A DNA stretch of 64,000 bases from Tyto alba (taxonomy: Eukaryota; Chordata; Aves; Strigiformes; Tytonidae). Below the pieces are notes generated by a model. It was not told the origin of the DNA, ran no database searches, and saw only the letters and a program-made list of their open reading frames with translations. This document shows, in pieces, positions 51,842 through 62,160 of this stretch. Each line of letters begins with the position of its first letter. Position 1 is the first letter of the stretch. The position numbers and the translations under genes were made by a program. The stretch spans positions 14,720,314-14,784,313 of the forward strand of contig NW_024881295.1 of NCBI RefSeq assembly GCF_018691265.1. Direction: 5' to 3'.

Positions 51842-51905
51842 TGCCACTCAGAGCAAGTCGTTTAACTTACTCTTGAAACACAGCCTTCTTAGGGGTAAAG
51901 TGCAA
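51842..51905 (+). repeat. Possible MIR-class fragment, sense
   Basis: GCCACTCAGAGCAAGTCGTTTAAC and the later GGGGTAAAG resemble the MIR core (GCCACTTACTAG, GCAAGTCACTTAAC, TGTAAAATGGGG). The match is short and patchy. Confidence 0.35.
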
Positions 51906-52089
51906 ATTCTTTTTCATAGCACAAAGTAGCTATGACTTTTCTGGACAGAAAATGAAGGGCTCCTATAGCCATCCCAGCTTCCAGAGTGGAGGCTGGCAGA
52001 GCGGAGGTGCCGGCGCGTGCCAGAAATAACATGGCTCCTCTCTCCTGCAAGGGTGGCCATCTGTCCTGCTCTCCCCACGCTGCCTTGGA

Positions 52090-52200
52090 ACCACGCTGTG
52101 ATCTTTGGCAACCTCCCGCTTTCAGCCTTCTCATTTGCAAAATGGGGGCTTGCAATGTTTCCTCTACCTCCAAGGCCTGCTATGAAGCTCTGAGATGGAA
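52090..52200 (+). repeat. MIR-class SINE fragment, sense
   Basis: CACGCTGTGATCTTTGGCAA, then CAGCCTTCTCATTTGCAAAA, TGGGGGCTTGCAATG, CCTCTACCTC and GCTATGAAGCTCTGAG track the MIR core and its 3' side (TGTGACCTTGGGCAAG, CTCATCTGTAAAATGGGG, ACCTACCTC, GTTGTGAGG). Open frames over it are incidental. Confidence 0.65.
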
Positions 52201-53247
52201 GATGCTAGAGAGGTCTAAAAATACCATGGCTGTTAAAATTTGGAGAGTATTTGGATTGGAAAAGCCAGTGAGAAGCATCTGGGATATATCCAAGGTCTAA
52301 CAAGGCGCATACATTTCCAGTCAGACTTTGTCATCTGGGTGTCAATGAATCAATGAGAGGAGACCTTCTATTTCACGTGTGCTCTAGAAAGACACTGCAT
52401 TATCTTCTGTAAATCAAGGAAGTCTTGGATAATACTCCAAATAGGAATCCTTTGTACTTTGGTACCTCTGGCAATGTTGTTAAGTGCATAGGTATTTCAG
52501 TTCTGCATTGAATGGTGATTCTGCTTAATAGATAATTTAGATGGTTTTAGATTTGGTATTATTCTGACAAGAGACATATTTTAAAATTCTCTATAAAAAG
52601 AAAAACCCACGAGACTAGGACTCTGGAGCAGACATCTTGGCTCTCTTCCCCACAGGCAGTGCAATGCCAAGAGCCCTAAGAAACCCAGCCTTTGTGCTGC
52701 CTGATCCCAAAGCTTCCTGGGTTATGAAGGAAAACCGTCAAAAGCAAACCATCTCTTCAAAATGTTTCAATTTTGAACAGATATGCAAGCGCTAGTGGAA
52801 AAAGAGGAAAGAAAAACCCAACCCTGCTGGAATTTTTCTCAGCAGTGCTAGTAAACATTAAAGTGCAATGGCTCCAGCTAAGCAAACAGGAAAGCATACC
52901 CCGGTGTCTATCTGGCAGTGGCAAAATAAAGACTAGATTAAAGGTATGTTAGACCACAGCAACCAAGAAAGTTCTGGATCTCTAAATAACATCATGTAAC
53001 AAAACACAGAAATATAGTGTCTCATTATGAGCTTAACCCTATTTTGCCATGCAGGTAATTAAGGCTGATTTTGTGATGAAGCTGTCCAGAAGAGCATACT
53101 GGGACCTGCTCTTGACCGAAATAAATAAATAATGACCAGGAAAAATATGCATCTGTTCCCTCTGTTTGATTGGCAAAAGCATCACTGGTATTCCAGTGCC
53201 TCCCTAATTTATAAAATTAGCCCTTAGGATAATTATGGTTGTCGTCT

Positions 53248-53314
53248 TTGTAAAGAGCTTTGAGTTTTGCGCAGGTACCGCTCTATACATAAAGTACAAA
53301 TTAGTATTATTTCA
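53248..53314 (+). repeat. L2-type LINE/SINE 3' tail
   Basis: TTTGTAAAGAGCTTTGAG, then GTACCGCTCTATACATAAAG and TACAAATTAGTATTATT, match the widespread tail GTAAAGCGCTTTGAG..., GCGCTATATAAGTGCAA, TATTATTATT found at the 3' end of L2-clade LINEs and the SINEs that borrow their tails. The body upstream is too diverged to assign. Confidence 0.6.
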
Positions 53315-55474
53315 TCATGGTTGCTGGGATACCATTATATTGCGCATTATGGGAGTACTCATGTTAGTGATACTGCTAGGAGGGGGTGTGAGGAAAACCA
53401 GAAATATCTTCCCCACCCACCCTTCTTATTCAGTGCAATGGTAATTACTGTTCCCACTTTCTAAACTTTGTAAACATCCCAGCGGGCTGTGCAGAGGGCA
53501 GCTTTCCTGCGGCAGCCGCACACCCTCCCTCCCTGCAGGACTGGGAACACCAACCGTGAACACCCCTCGGCTGTTCTGGAGCCTGGCAGCACAGCTCCTC
53601 ACACGCTCAGTATCAGCGTGCCCCAAGTCACTTGCTGAATTAGGCCCCTCTAATGAAGTTAAGCAGTGATTTACCTTTCTCAGTGGCTGAAACACCCATG
53701 TGTGGCGTCCCATCCCATTCCCTGGGCATTTTTTGCAAACAAATTACCCTCTAGGTCTGCAGTGATTAAAAGCATTAAGTTTGCTCTAGCCTCCTAATGT
53801 ATATTTCTCCCCTTTCCATTTTGTTATTTGCTTTGGGATTCACATTTGAAGACCTATGACTCACTCTACTTGGGCTCCTGCTGCTTGAAATTAAAATAAG
53901 AAAGCTCCTCCCTCTACCCCCCACCCTCCATCTCTTAATATGTTGCTTTCTGAAGCCATACAACACCTTATAAATGTTTCACCAGAAGGGAGCTGCCAGA
54001 GCATTCCCATCTGTCACATTAACACAGCCAGATTGGAAGTATTTTTAAAATTTAAGATACCGTATGGAGAGAGGGAATAACTAAGGACCTGTGCACATGA
54101 CTGGGAGATGCAGAGTTAATGGGAGACTGTGAAGTACTGCCACTTTGAGCTTGACAGTCTGGGCCCACCTTGAAACATGCTTCAACAACCTGTACAGACG
54201 ATGAGCGACAACTGCTTTCTGCCTACACTGCTGGTGCTTAGCACAGCTGTGAGTTTTGCCCTTGCCATCTTGCTCTGGTCCCTTATAAATTGAGCCACCT
54301 TTACTAGAAGTGAAAAATAGGGCACCTTACAATTGCCAGAGCTTAAATAGGAATACTTGGAAGTTATCTCTGCCTACATTTTCAAAGAGGGGAAGAATTC
54401 TATGATATCTTAACAATAAGTTTTGTCTCCTATGTCTTACCAAGACTTGTAACAGGTAACTAATTTTAGTCTTTCCTTTGAGCCAAACTCCTGCCCCACC
54501 AAAATCACTGAGTTTTACCATTGCTTTGGACATGCTATGGTGGCATTTCAGCCCTAGGCATGACTAGTCCATGTGAAACAGCAGGTTCTAATCTCACCAA
54601 GTGAGCACTGAGTGTGATCACCCAGGAAAGAGAAGTGAAACGACAGTGGGATTTATGCATGCTCAGAGTAATTAACCTTATCTGTTAGTGAGGCTGATAG
54701 TATTTGGGCTTTGTGGCTATGCCTGTACTGCTACATAAAATCGATTTAAAGACCAGTTCTTAGCCCTGAGACCTGGTGGCACCAAAGAGCACAGGGCTAA
54801 TTCCGTTGGAAACATACTTGTCTCAGAGGGAGCTAGTTAGCGTAGTCCAAAGCAAAGCCAGGGCAACCTGAGTGAACAGTGTGAATGACTGGGGCTATTG
54901 CCTAATCTTCCTTTCTGCTCCTGTGTCATTCAGCATTATGTACCTGTGCTGTGTAGACTTACCAGTTCACTCAGTCCTGTGGACTTCTTCCACTCTGGGG
55001 CTGTCCTGAGCAGGAGCCCTTGGCAGCTGGCATGCACCTTACAGGCTCATGGAGTTGTAGTGGATGAATCTACATCATGGTGCATGGTATTCAAGCTGTA
55101 AACCAGAGTCAGAAAAGGTTGTAGTTAGTGCAGGGGGAAAAAAAAAATTCCTAGGATTGCTTTGATTCTGAGATGCAAGCACAGATAGTCAGTACATTTT
55201 TGTTTTCTCAGCTCCTCTGAGTAGGAGGAGGGCAGAAAAAGTGTGATATTGCAGCTTTCCAGGAACTTGCTTAATTCTGTCTCATTACCTATGTCACATA
55301 CAGCAGCTCTGTCATCATGCAGGATGCTTGTCAGCTTGCGTTTTAGCCAGTGCCCACCACACACACCACTGACATGCAGTTCTCACTGGAGCTGAACACA
55401 TATGCTATTATAAGCCAACCATACTGCAAGCCAATTTGGAAGAACATACAAGGACAGAAATGGATGGCCTGAAA

Positions 55475-55590
55475 GCCTGAATCCTGATTCTGTTTCCACC
55501 TGTTGTGCAAATGGTCTGTTACACCAGGGTCTCACTCTATCTGTCAGCTTGTCTTCTGCAAAGTAGTGATAACCTTACAATAGCAATCCA
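55475..55590 (+). repeat. Possible MIR-class fragment, sense
   Basis: AATCCTGATTCTGTTTCCACC, then GTCTCACTCTATCTGTCAGC, TTGTCTTCTGCAAAGTAG and TGATAACCTTAC resemble the MIR core in order. The diagnostic TGTGACCTTGGGCAAG block is barely visible, so this is tentative. Confidence 0.35.
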
Positions 55591-55654
55591 GATTTTCAGG
55601 AGAGCTCAGCCTCCCACTCTGACAGCCAGACTTGACAAGGAAATCACCTCTGAT

Positions 55655-55875
55655 TTAGGCACCAAAATGTAATATTCATATGTAGAAGATTAGCACACTG
55701 GATCCCGAGCTTCTTACACAATCTGGACAGCAGGCACTGCTGTTGAGAACCTTGGAAAATGTGCTCCTTCTTTAAGGACCTAAATGAGAACCCAGCTTTT
55801 CTGAAAATCTGGCTCCAATTTAGGTGTTGAACACTCAAAAATTTGAGTCTGAGCTCTCTGGAAAATCTGGCATCT
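55655..55875. repeat. Unnamed old repeat with internal GAAAATCTGGC units
   Basis: GAAAATCTGGC occurs twice (55803-55813 and 55861-55871), 58 bases apart. TTAGGCACCAAAATG, AAGGACCTAAATGAG and TTTAGGTGTTGAA variants lie around them. Such alternating 'aggcacctaaat' and 'gaaaatctggc' units recall an old dispersed repeat seen in sauropsid DNA, but I cannot name the family. Confidence 0.3.
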
Positions 55876-57071
55876 AACGAAAGAGTGCTGTGAGGGTAAA
55901 TTAATTAATATGAGATCCTGGGGTAACAGTGATGACAGAACTAGTAAACTTTGTAAAGAAGTGAGGAATAGCTTCATGTGTTGAAATTTGAGGGAAAATA
56001 CCTAGTAGGCAAGAAATTATGACCTACTGTGAGTCTGCCACAACACAAGGAGAACCACAGTAGGTTCTCCCATAGCTGAATTCTGCCACTGGTAGAACGG
56101 GTACTGTTGCCAGTGACAGATGTGATACTGTTGGCACACAACTTTGGAAGTTTGAAAATATTAAAGCATAGGCTTTAGTGAAGTGGAGAAACACATAGTA
56201 CATATTTAATCCTGACTGCTTAACCGAGAAGCGCAAAGAGTATTGGAAAGCTGTTGCTCTGTTGCTATTAGTTTCACCAGAATATTTGTTGTCAGGTGGA
56301 TTTAGATTTTCCAGATGACACTAATATTCATGCAGGAAATGGGAGGGAGGTGAAGCAATGTCTTTGAAAGTGCTGAGAGACTAGTTTTGTAAAAGAATTA
56401 TGCAAATATGATAATAATGTGGTTTTCATTTTAACAGTCTATATAAAAGGAAGAGAAATGCAGTTAGGAGATGCCTGTTTCTTGCTCTGCATGTTCACTG
56501 GTGTAGCACCTGCTTGGTGAAAAGTGCCTGTGCCTGTCAAGGGTCTTCACTCATCCTCTCAAAGACAGGCATATAAGTGTGCTTTGGGGGAGGTTTTTCT
56601 ACTTCTAATGTAGTTCTTCCTTTTCCTGATAGTTTCTCAAACACAGATGAAGCTAGATGTGGCACATCCTCACTGTGTGGGGTAGTCACAACTTCAGCAG
56701 AAGCTGAGTGCTGTAGCTGAGGGCTAGCAATATTTCTCTCATACCTTCATGTTCCAAGGACCATCTCTATCTTTGTTTTGTAGCAAGCTAAGCAGCCACA
56801 ATCTTACAAATATGTAATTCTAATGAGTTCAGCAGAGCTACTCAATTTCATATCAGCAGAGAGACCGGTCAAGTAAATAATGTTTTTGCAGTTACACTAG
56901 TTATTTGTACACATGGACAGCACAGCACTGCAAGGGCAGTGGAAACCAGCAGGTTTGGTATTTTTGCCTTTTCTTAGCAATCTCTCCTCTTATCTCACCA
57001 TTCCTTTTCTAAGCTTAAGCTTTCTCTTTTGCCCTTGTGATACTTAACGCTCGTGCCTGCTTCTGCTGATT

Positions 57072-57087
57072 AAAAAAAAAAAAAAAA
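57072..57087. repeat. Poly(A) tract
   Basis: Sixteen consecutive A; simple homopolymer. Confidence 0.85.
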
Positions 57088-57774
57088 GTACTGGGAAAAT
57101 GAAATGATTTCTGGAATGTGTCAGCAACAAGTGGAATCTCTTGGGATCGCCTTTGACATACAGAAACAATAAGTTGAGGGAGGAAATTGGTTTCCCCACG
57201 GCTGATGGTTTTCCTGGATTGGCTTACCCCACTCCCACAGTGTTGAAGCTATTGAACGCTCAATTAGTATTCCCCAAAGCGTCAAAACAAATTGAACCAA
57301 GTCCAGAAATTCTTCACTGCAGTTCATGTATCATTTTTCAGGCTTTGAGAAAAGAACCTACTGTTTCACTGTGTGCAGCAAACAAATTCTTCCTTTCTCA
57401 ACCCTGTGCCATTTTGCTTTTTTTTTAATTGGTTCAAGGGCACCTGCAAAAATAAACAGGAATGGCAAGTTATTGCCTCCAGAATGTGTGGAGTACCTTG
57501 ACTAACTAGTTTATAAATAGCTAGACAGATGGATATAATGGCTATAGTATCTTGAAGTTTTGGGGGTTGGTTTTGTTTTGCTTTGGGCAATTGCTATATT
57601 ACATTGTGTGATTCTGACAACAGTAATGAATCCCCAAAGTGCAGATGGCAGGCTCCATTTTGAGCTACAGGCCAAAAATTGTGCTGCCAAGCCCAAGGAC
57701 TCAAAGTCATGACCTAGATTTCACCCCAAATAATGGGATTTCTTCAATAGCTGGTGGAACTGGGTTTGAAAATT

Positions 57775-57808
57775 AAAAAAAAAAAAAAAAAAAAAAAAGG
57801 AAAAAAAA
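57775..57808. repeat. Poly(A) tract with one GG interruption
   Basis: Twenty-four A, GG, then eight A. No AATAAA is seen at a suitable distance upstream on the plus strand. Confidence 0.9.
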
Positions 57809-58944
57809 GGGTCGCTTGTATTTCATATTTATATTTTTGAGTCTTTGTAATGTGTTTGGCTACATTTTTATCTCATCTTTATAGCCCAGAGTAATAAATT
57901 TCTTGCTTAGTAATAAAAATGGAGACCATAGTGTGACTCCAAGAGCCAAAGCTCCAAGAAAAATGCTGACTTCCACTGGAAATGGCAAAATGGCAGAATT
58001 TAGAAATTAACTTTTCAGGCACAAGAGGTTTCCAAGGACAACCCATTCTGGTTCATACCAGTGCAAATTCTGAGAAATTGGCATCGCAGCTTGAATCACT
58101 CACTAAGGTACTCAAATTTAATAGTGTCTCCAAGTCTTATTTGCATTAACTTTATTAGATTTGCTTACTATAATCATTCTTGATCCAGTCTTTTCTAGTG
58201 GTGATGGCTTCCTTTGTGTTGGCCAGGCTTATGTTTGCAGTCAGAAGAAGCAGACAGAAATGACATATCTAAGCTGGGTGCTGGACACGACTGGGTGCAT
58301 CACTCACCAAGGTGCTAAGAAGAATGAAAAAGCTCAAATCACAGTTGGATTTTAATCTGAAGTAGCAAAGACTTTTCTAAACAGCTTGCTATTTATCTAA
58401 AACAAGAGAGCTTTAGTACTTTGGTTCTTTGCAGTGAGATCAAGGACTGTTTATCAACGATTGAGACAGTCTTGAGTAAGTCATAAAGAGCAGCCCTTCC
58501 CAGTTCAATCAGAAACTAGTTATAAGAAAACTGCAAAACTGCATGCACAGGGAAGTCTCAGAGAGTACCTGCCTGGAAAATGATTCAGGAAAAGAACTGA
58601 ACAGACAAAAGAGGCAGGGGCAGAGAGACAATGGGTCAATTTGCAAATATTCTTTGTTAGCCCCTGACCTCTGACAGGCACACTGCAGTTTATTAATTGA
58701 TAATTTTGATGATGGAATGGAACATATGCACAAGAAGTGTGTCAGAGAACAGATATGAATTCAAACTTATCCTGGTGAATTGGAGAAGTGGTATAAGATG
58801 ACCATTCTTTTAAGAAAAAGACCACTTCTATTTAGAAAAAGGTCATGGTACAACATAGAGAAGTAGAAAGTGTGGCACAGAGATTGAAGAAATTAATGAT
58901 GTGAACACAGGCAGGGTATGTCTGGTGGGTATCACTTTATCCAG

Positions 58945-59365
58945 GAAGGATTTGGTGGTTGTAATGAATCAGAAGCTATGACCATGAGTCAATCAGCCTA
59001 AGGCAAATAGGGAAAATATTATATCAGTATATTTAAACCAGAGTATCATCTGTAATAATCACTCCACAGTATTTGGAGTTGCTTAAGACCAGGAGAGCAA
59101 TGAGTAGCATTCTCCAATATTTAAAATGTAGTTGTGGGTACAACAAAAGCAATGGCCCTAAAATTGCAGTAAGGAGGGTTCAATTAGACTTTAAGGACAA
59201 ACATCTAACAGCAAGGATGATGGACCCCTGGAACAGATTGCTGTGGGAAGGTTAAAGAATTGCACAAGGCTTTTACCCACAAGATAAACATCCATCAAGA
59301 ATATAGCTGAACTTTCACAGGGTGGATTTGGTGACCTCAGGGTCCTTATTTTCAATGATTTGTTA
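58945..59365 (+). mobile_element. Ancient CR1 LINE 3' end, sense
   Basis: Blocks appear in CR1 sense order. GGATTTGGTGGTTGTAATGA and CAGAAGCTATGACCATGAGTC derive from the end of the reverse transcriptase frame (the GGTGGATGAGAAGCT...ATGAGCCAGC stretch). Further on come AGGGTTCAATTAGACTTTAAGG, TGATGGACCCCTGGAACAGA and TTGCTGTGGGAAGGTT, equal to the CTGGAACAGGTTGCCCAGAGAGGTT block. The end reads TTTGGTGACCTCAGGGTCC and CAATGATTTG, the CR1 terminus before ATTCTATGATT. No frame is intact. Confidence 0.7.
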
Positions 59366-61549
59366 ATAAAGCCTACATAAAAGAGGAAGAGCTCAATACC
59401 ATACCACCACTATTTCTTTAACACCGGGCAAAAATGAGCAACCAGAGACGGTGCCTCCCTTTTGATACTTACTGATTTTGGTGCTGGCAACAGCCACTGC
59501 TGGGTGCGTGAGGCAACTTGCAGCAGAAGCAGTACAAGGGTGAGTGGAGAAGCAAGATGAGGCTGTTGGCCCCAGCTGTACGATGTGTTGCAGCTTCAGA
59601 GCCACCTGCCGTCGCAGTGTGCTCGGCGAAAAGGTCATGGCAGCGTCACTGTCTCTTGCTTCCAGCATGGATGATGGTGCAGCTTGGGCCGTATAAGGGC
59701 ACATAAGCAAAAGCATTCGGAGCTCAACTCCTTTGGGCTTTACAGCACACATGAGGATGCAGCTGTGTGGCCCAGCGAATTTGTGAAAGCCCCTTCATGC
59801 ATCACCTCCCCTTTACTTATCACTGAATGGCATAAAGGGCTGCTACAGGAAAGTACCTTGTCCATGTATGGACTTCTAGCAGGATTCTTATTTGACATCT
59901 GTGAGAGGAATCTAATGTCCTACCTGCCTCACTTCCTCCTGGAGCCTGTTGTAGAAGCTAAAATGACTACCTAGAGCTTCAGTCCTTACATACTGCAGAC
60001 GTCATTCTAACTTAGCTCGTTATAAAATATTATGCATGGAGGAAAATATTTTAAAAGTACACTTCAGCAAGCCAAGAGAAAGAGATAATGAGAGTCAAAA
60101 ATAGATCACTTTCAGGCACGAGGGTGTACAGCCCCTGAAACTATTTTCATTTTAGTTTTCAGCTTTCTGTCTAAGAGTGCAAGAAAGTTCTGGGAGAGTG
60201 GGAGAGTGAGTGCTTTGACATGCACACAAAGATTTGTTCATTGGCAGAAAAAATATTACTGGGTTTGCAACTACATCAAAAGCTTTACTACATTGACCTC
60301 CACACATACACAGTGTTTCCCAAAGTAATGTCTTTCTTTTGAAATTTCCCCATCTCTTACTTCCATTTTGATACTATGTAGTCAATAAATAAAACATTAG
60401 ATAGGCTCCTAAACAGAAATAGGCATCAAATCAAAGAGGAATGGGTCAATAAAGTGGTAGCAAAAAAGGGAAGATTGGGGTTAAGGGTGCATAGAAACTT
60501 CCTCTATTTGAAATAATGTTCATGGCATTTTCTCATCACCAAGCTAAAGACACCCAGGACAGACAGATAGATTGGCTGTCTGTACTGCCTATTGTGTTTT
60601 CATTACTGTCCTATAGGATTAGTTTCCTGGGATAAAATCTGTTTATTCAGCTAGCAGAGACATAGCTCTAGCAAGCAGAAGACAAAAGAAACACCGACCA
60701 TTCACACATGGCACAGAGGGAGTGTCTCTATATACCTATATTTAGGATGCTATTTGGAAGGAGCCCTCCACAGAGCTGTGCCATGGAGAAACGCTGGTTC
60801 TTCCTGGCACTGGAGTCTCCGTACAGCTGTGGGCTGAGCTTGCTAGTCCAGGCCAGGGACATGCTTCAGTACATATCAAACTGGACATACGTGAGTAGCA
60901 TCTCTGAAGTCACCTTAATGTAAGCAATAAGGCTGCTTTCTGAAGAGCTGAGTGGCAAGTCTGGGACCAGATGCTCAGTGAAGGGCGGCTCTGTTGGATG
61001 GGGACGTGGAACTCACCTGTGAAGACAGTGAGCCAGTTTTCATCTACCGAAAGCTAGTATCAGGGTACCACAACCTAGACTCCCAACCAGCTAGACTGTG
61101 GGTACTCAAGTTTGTCACCGTATACAACAGTCGCATGCCCAGTGTATATCCCTTCCATTGCAGCTCCCCCCACATAGCCTCCACTCTGTTTAGCTAAGCA
61201 ACTAGAAAAATGAAGGCCATGTAAACCAGAACATCTGAAATAATTGAGTATGCGACAGATCATTTGTAATCTCGCAACAATAAATTAAGTTGCCATACAT
61301 AAATCCCTAACAAGCCTGTATTATTTTATTAAGGCATGACAACAGTCTAACTAAGTATTAACTAAGTGCAAATTTGGGGACTTTAATTGAAGGGATTACC
61401 CCAAATATTTATCTGAATCATCATTAATTACCATCTCTGTTTTCTCCTGACAGCTGCACTATCATCTGTGCAGAGTTTAAACAATATGCCATTAAGGGTA
61501 TTTGAACACACGTTTACCTTCAAACCTCTCAGCAGATCCACCGCTTCAA

Positions 61550-62160
61550 CCTTAGTGTTGTATACGTGCTCAAAGATGTTGCTGACTCACGGCCACAATC
61601 CCGAGTAGGCATCCAACACGTTCAGTTGCCGTCAATAGGATGAGCTTTCATTTGTGCGTCAGAAGAGAAGACGGCACCAGCTTTTTCCTCTCCAAGATGC
61701 ATTTAGCACTGGTGACAGCTGCTGAGCGTGCGATGTGCTACCCTGAGCCTACATCCAGCGCGAGAGCTTTTGCAGCCAGCTGCCACGTGCAGCCCCAGCG
61801 AACACGTGTCAGGGAGGGGAGGTGCCTCTGCACCCCTTATTCCCTGCTCTGGAAAACCTGGCCTGCTTCCCATGCCTGGAGTTTTATTCTCGCCATGGAG
61901 GGGGGGTGGTTGTCAGTGGCCTGTGTGGAAGAAGTGTGCTGGGGAGGCGGCAAGGGTGGCTGGCTGAGTCAGAGCCTGGGCCGGCGAGAGGTTGCTATGG
62001 GGGATGGCAGCTAAACTCATCTCGAGGGGGAGGGTTGGAGTGGGATTTCAGCTTGCGCGTTGATTGCTGTTGGTTTTGCGGCCAGCTCGTGCTGGCGTAG
62101 TGTACAAGTTGCCACGGGCCCCTGTGGGCAGTTTGGCAGCTACCAACCCACGGTACTTGG
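61550..62160. promoter_or_regulatory. Intronic CpG-enriched pocket with two CACGTG E-boxes
   Basis: Over about 600 bases I count well over twenty CpGs in a surrounding sequence where they are scarce. Two perfect CACGTG E-boxes lie at 61784-61789 and 61803-61808. GC content is high, and several overlapping open frames appear in all plus frames with no recognisable product. It may be an intronic enhancer, an alternative promoter or a non-coding exon. Base composition and motifs are observed; the regulatory role is inferred. Confidence 0.4.

Noticed and set aside
61640..62100. Overlapping 79-124 codon frames in the intronic CpG pocket
   Set aside because: They occupy all three plus frames at once, which points to base composition rather than coding.
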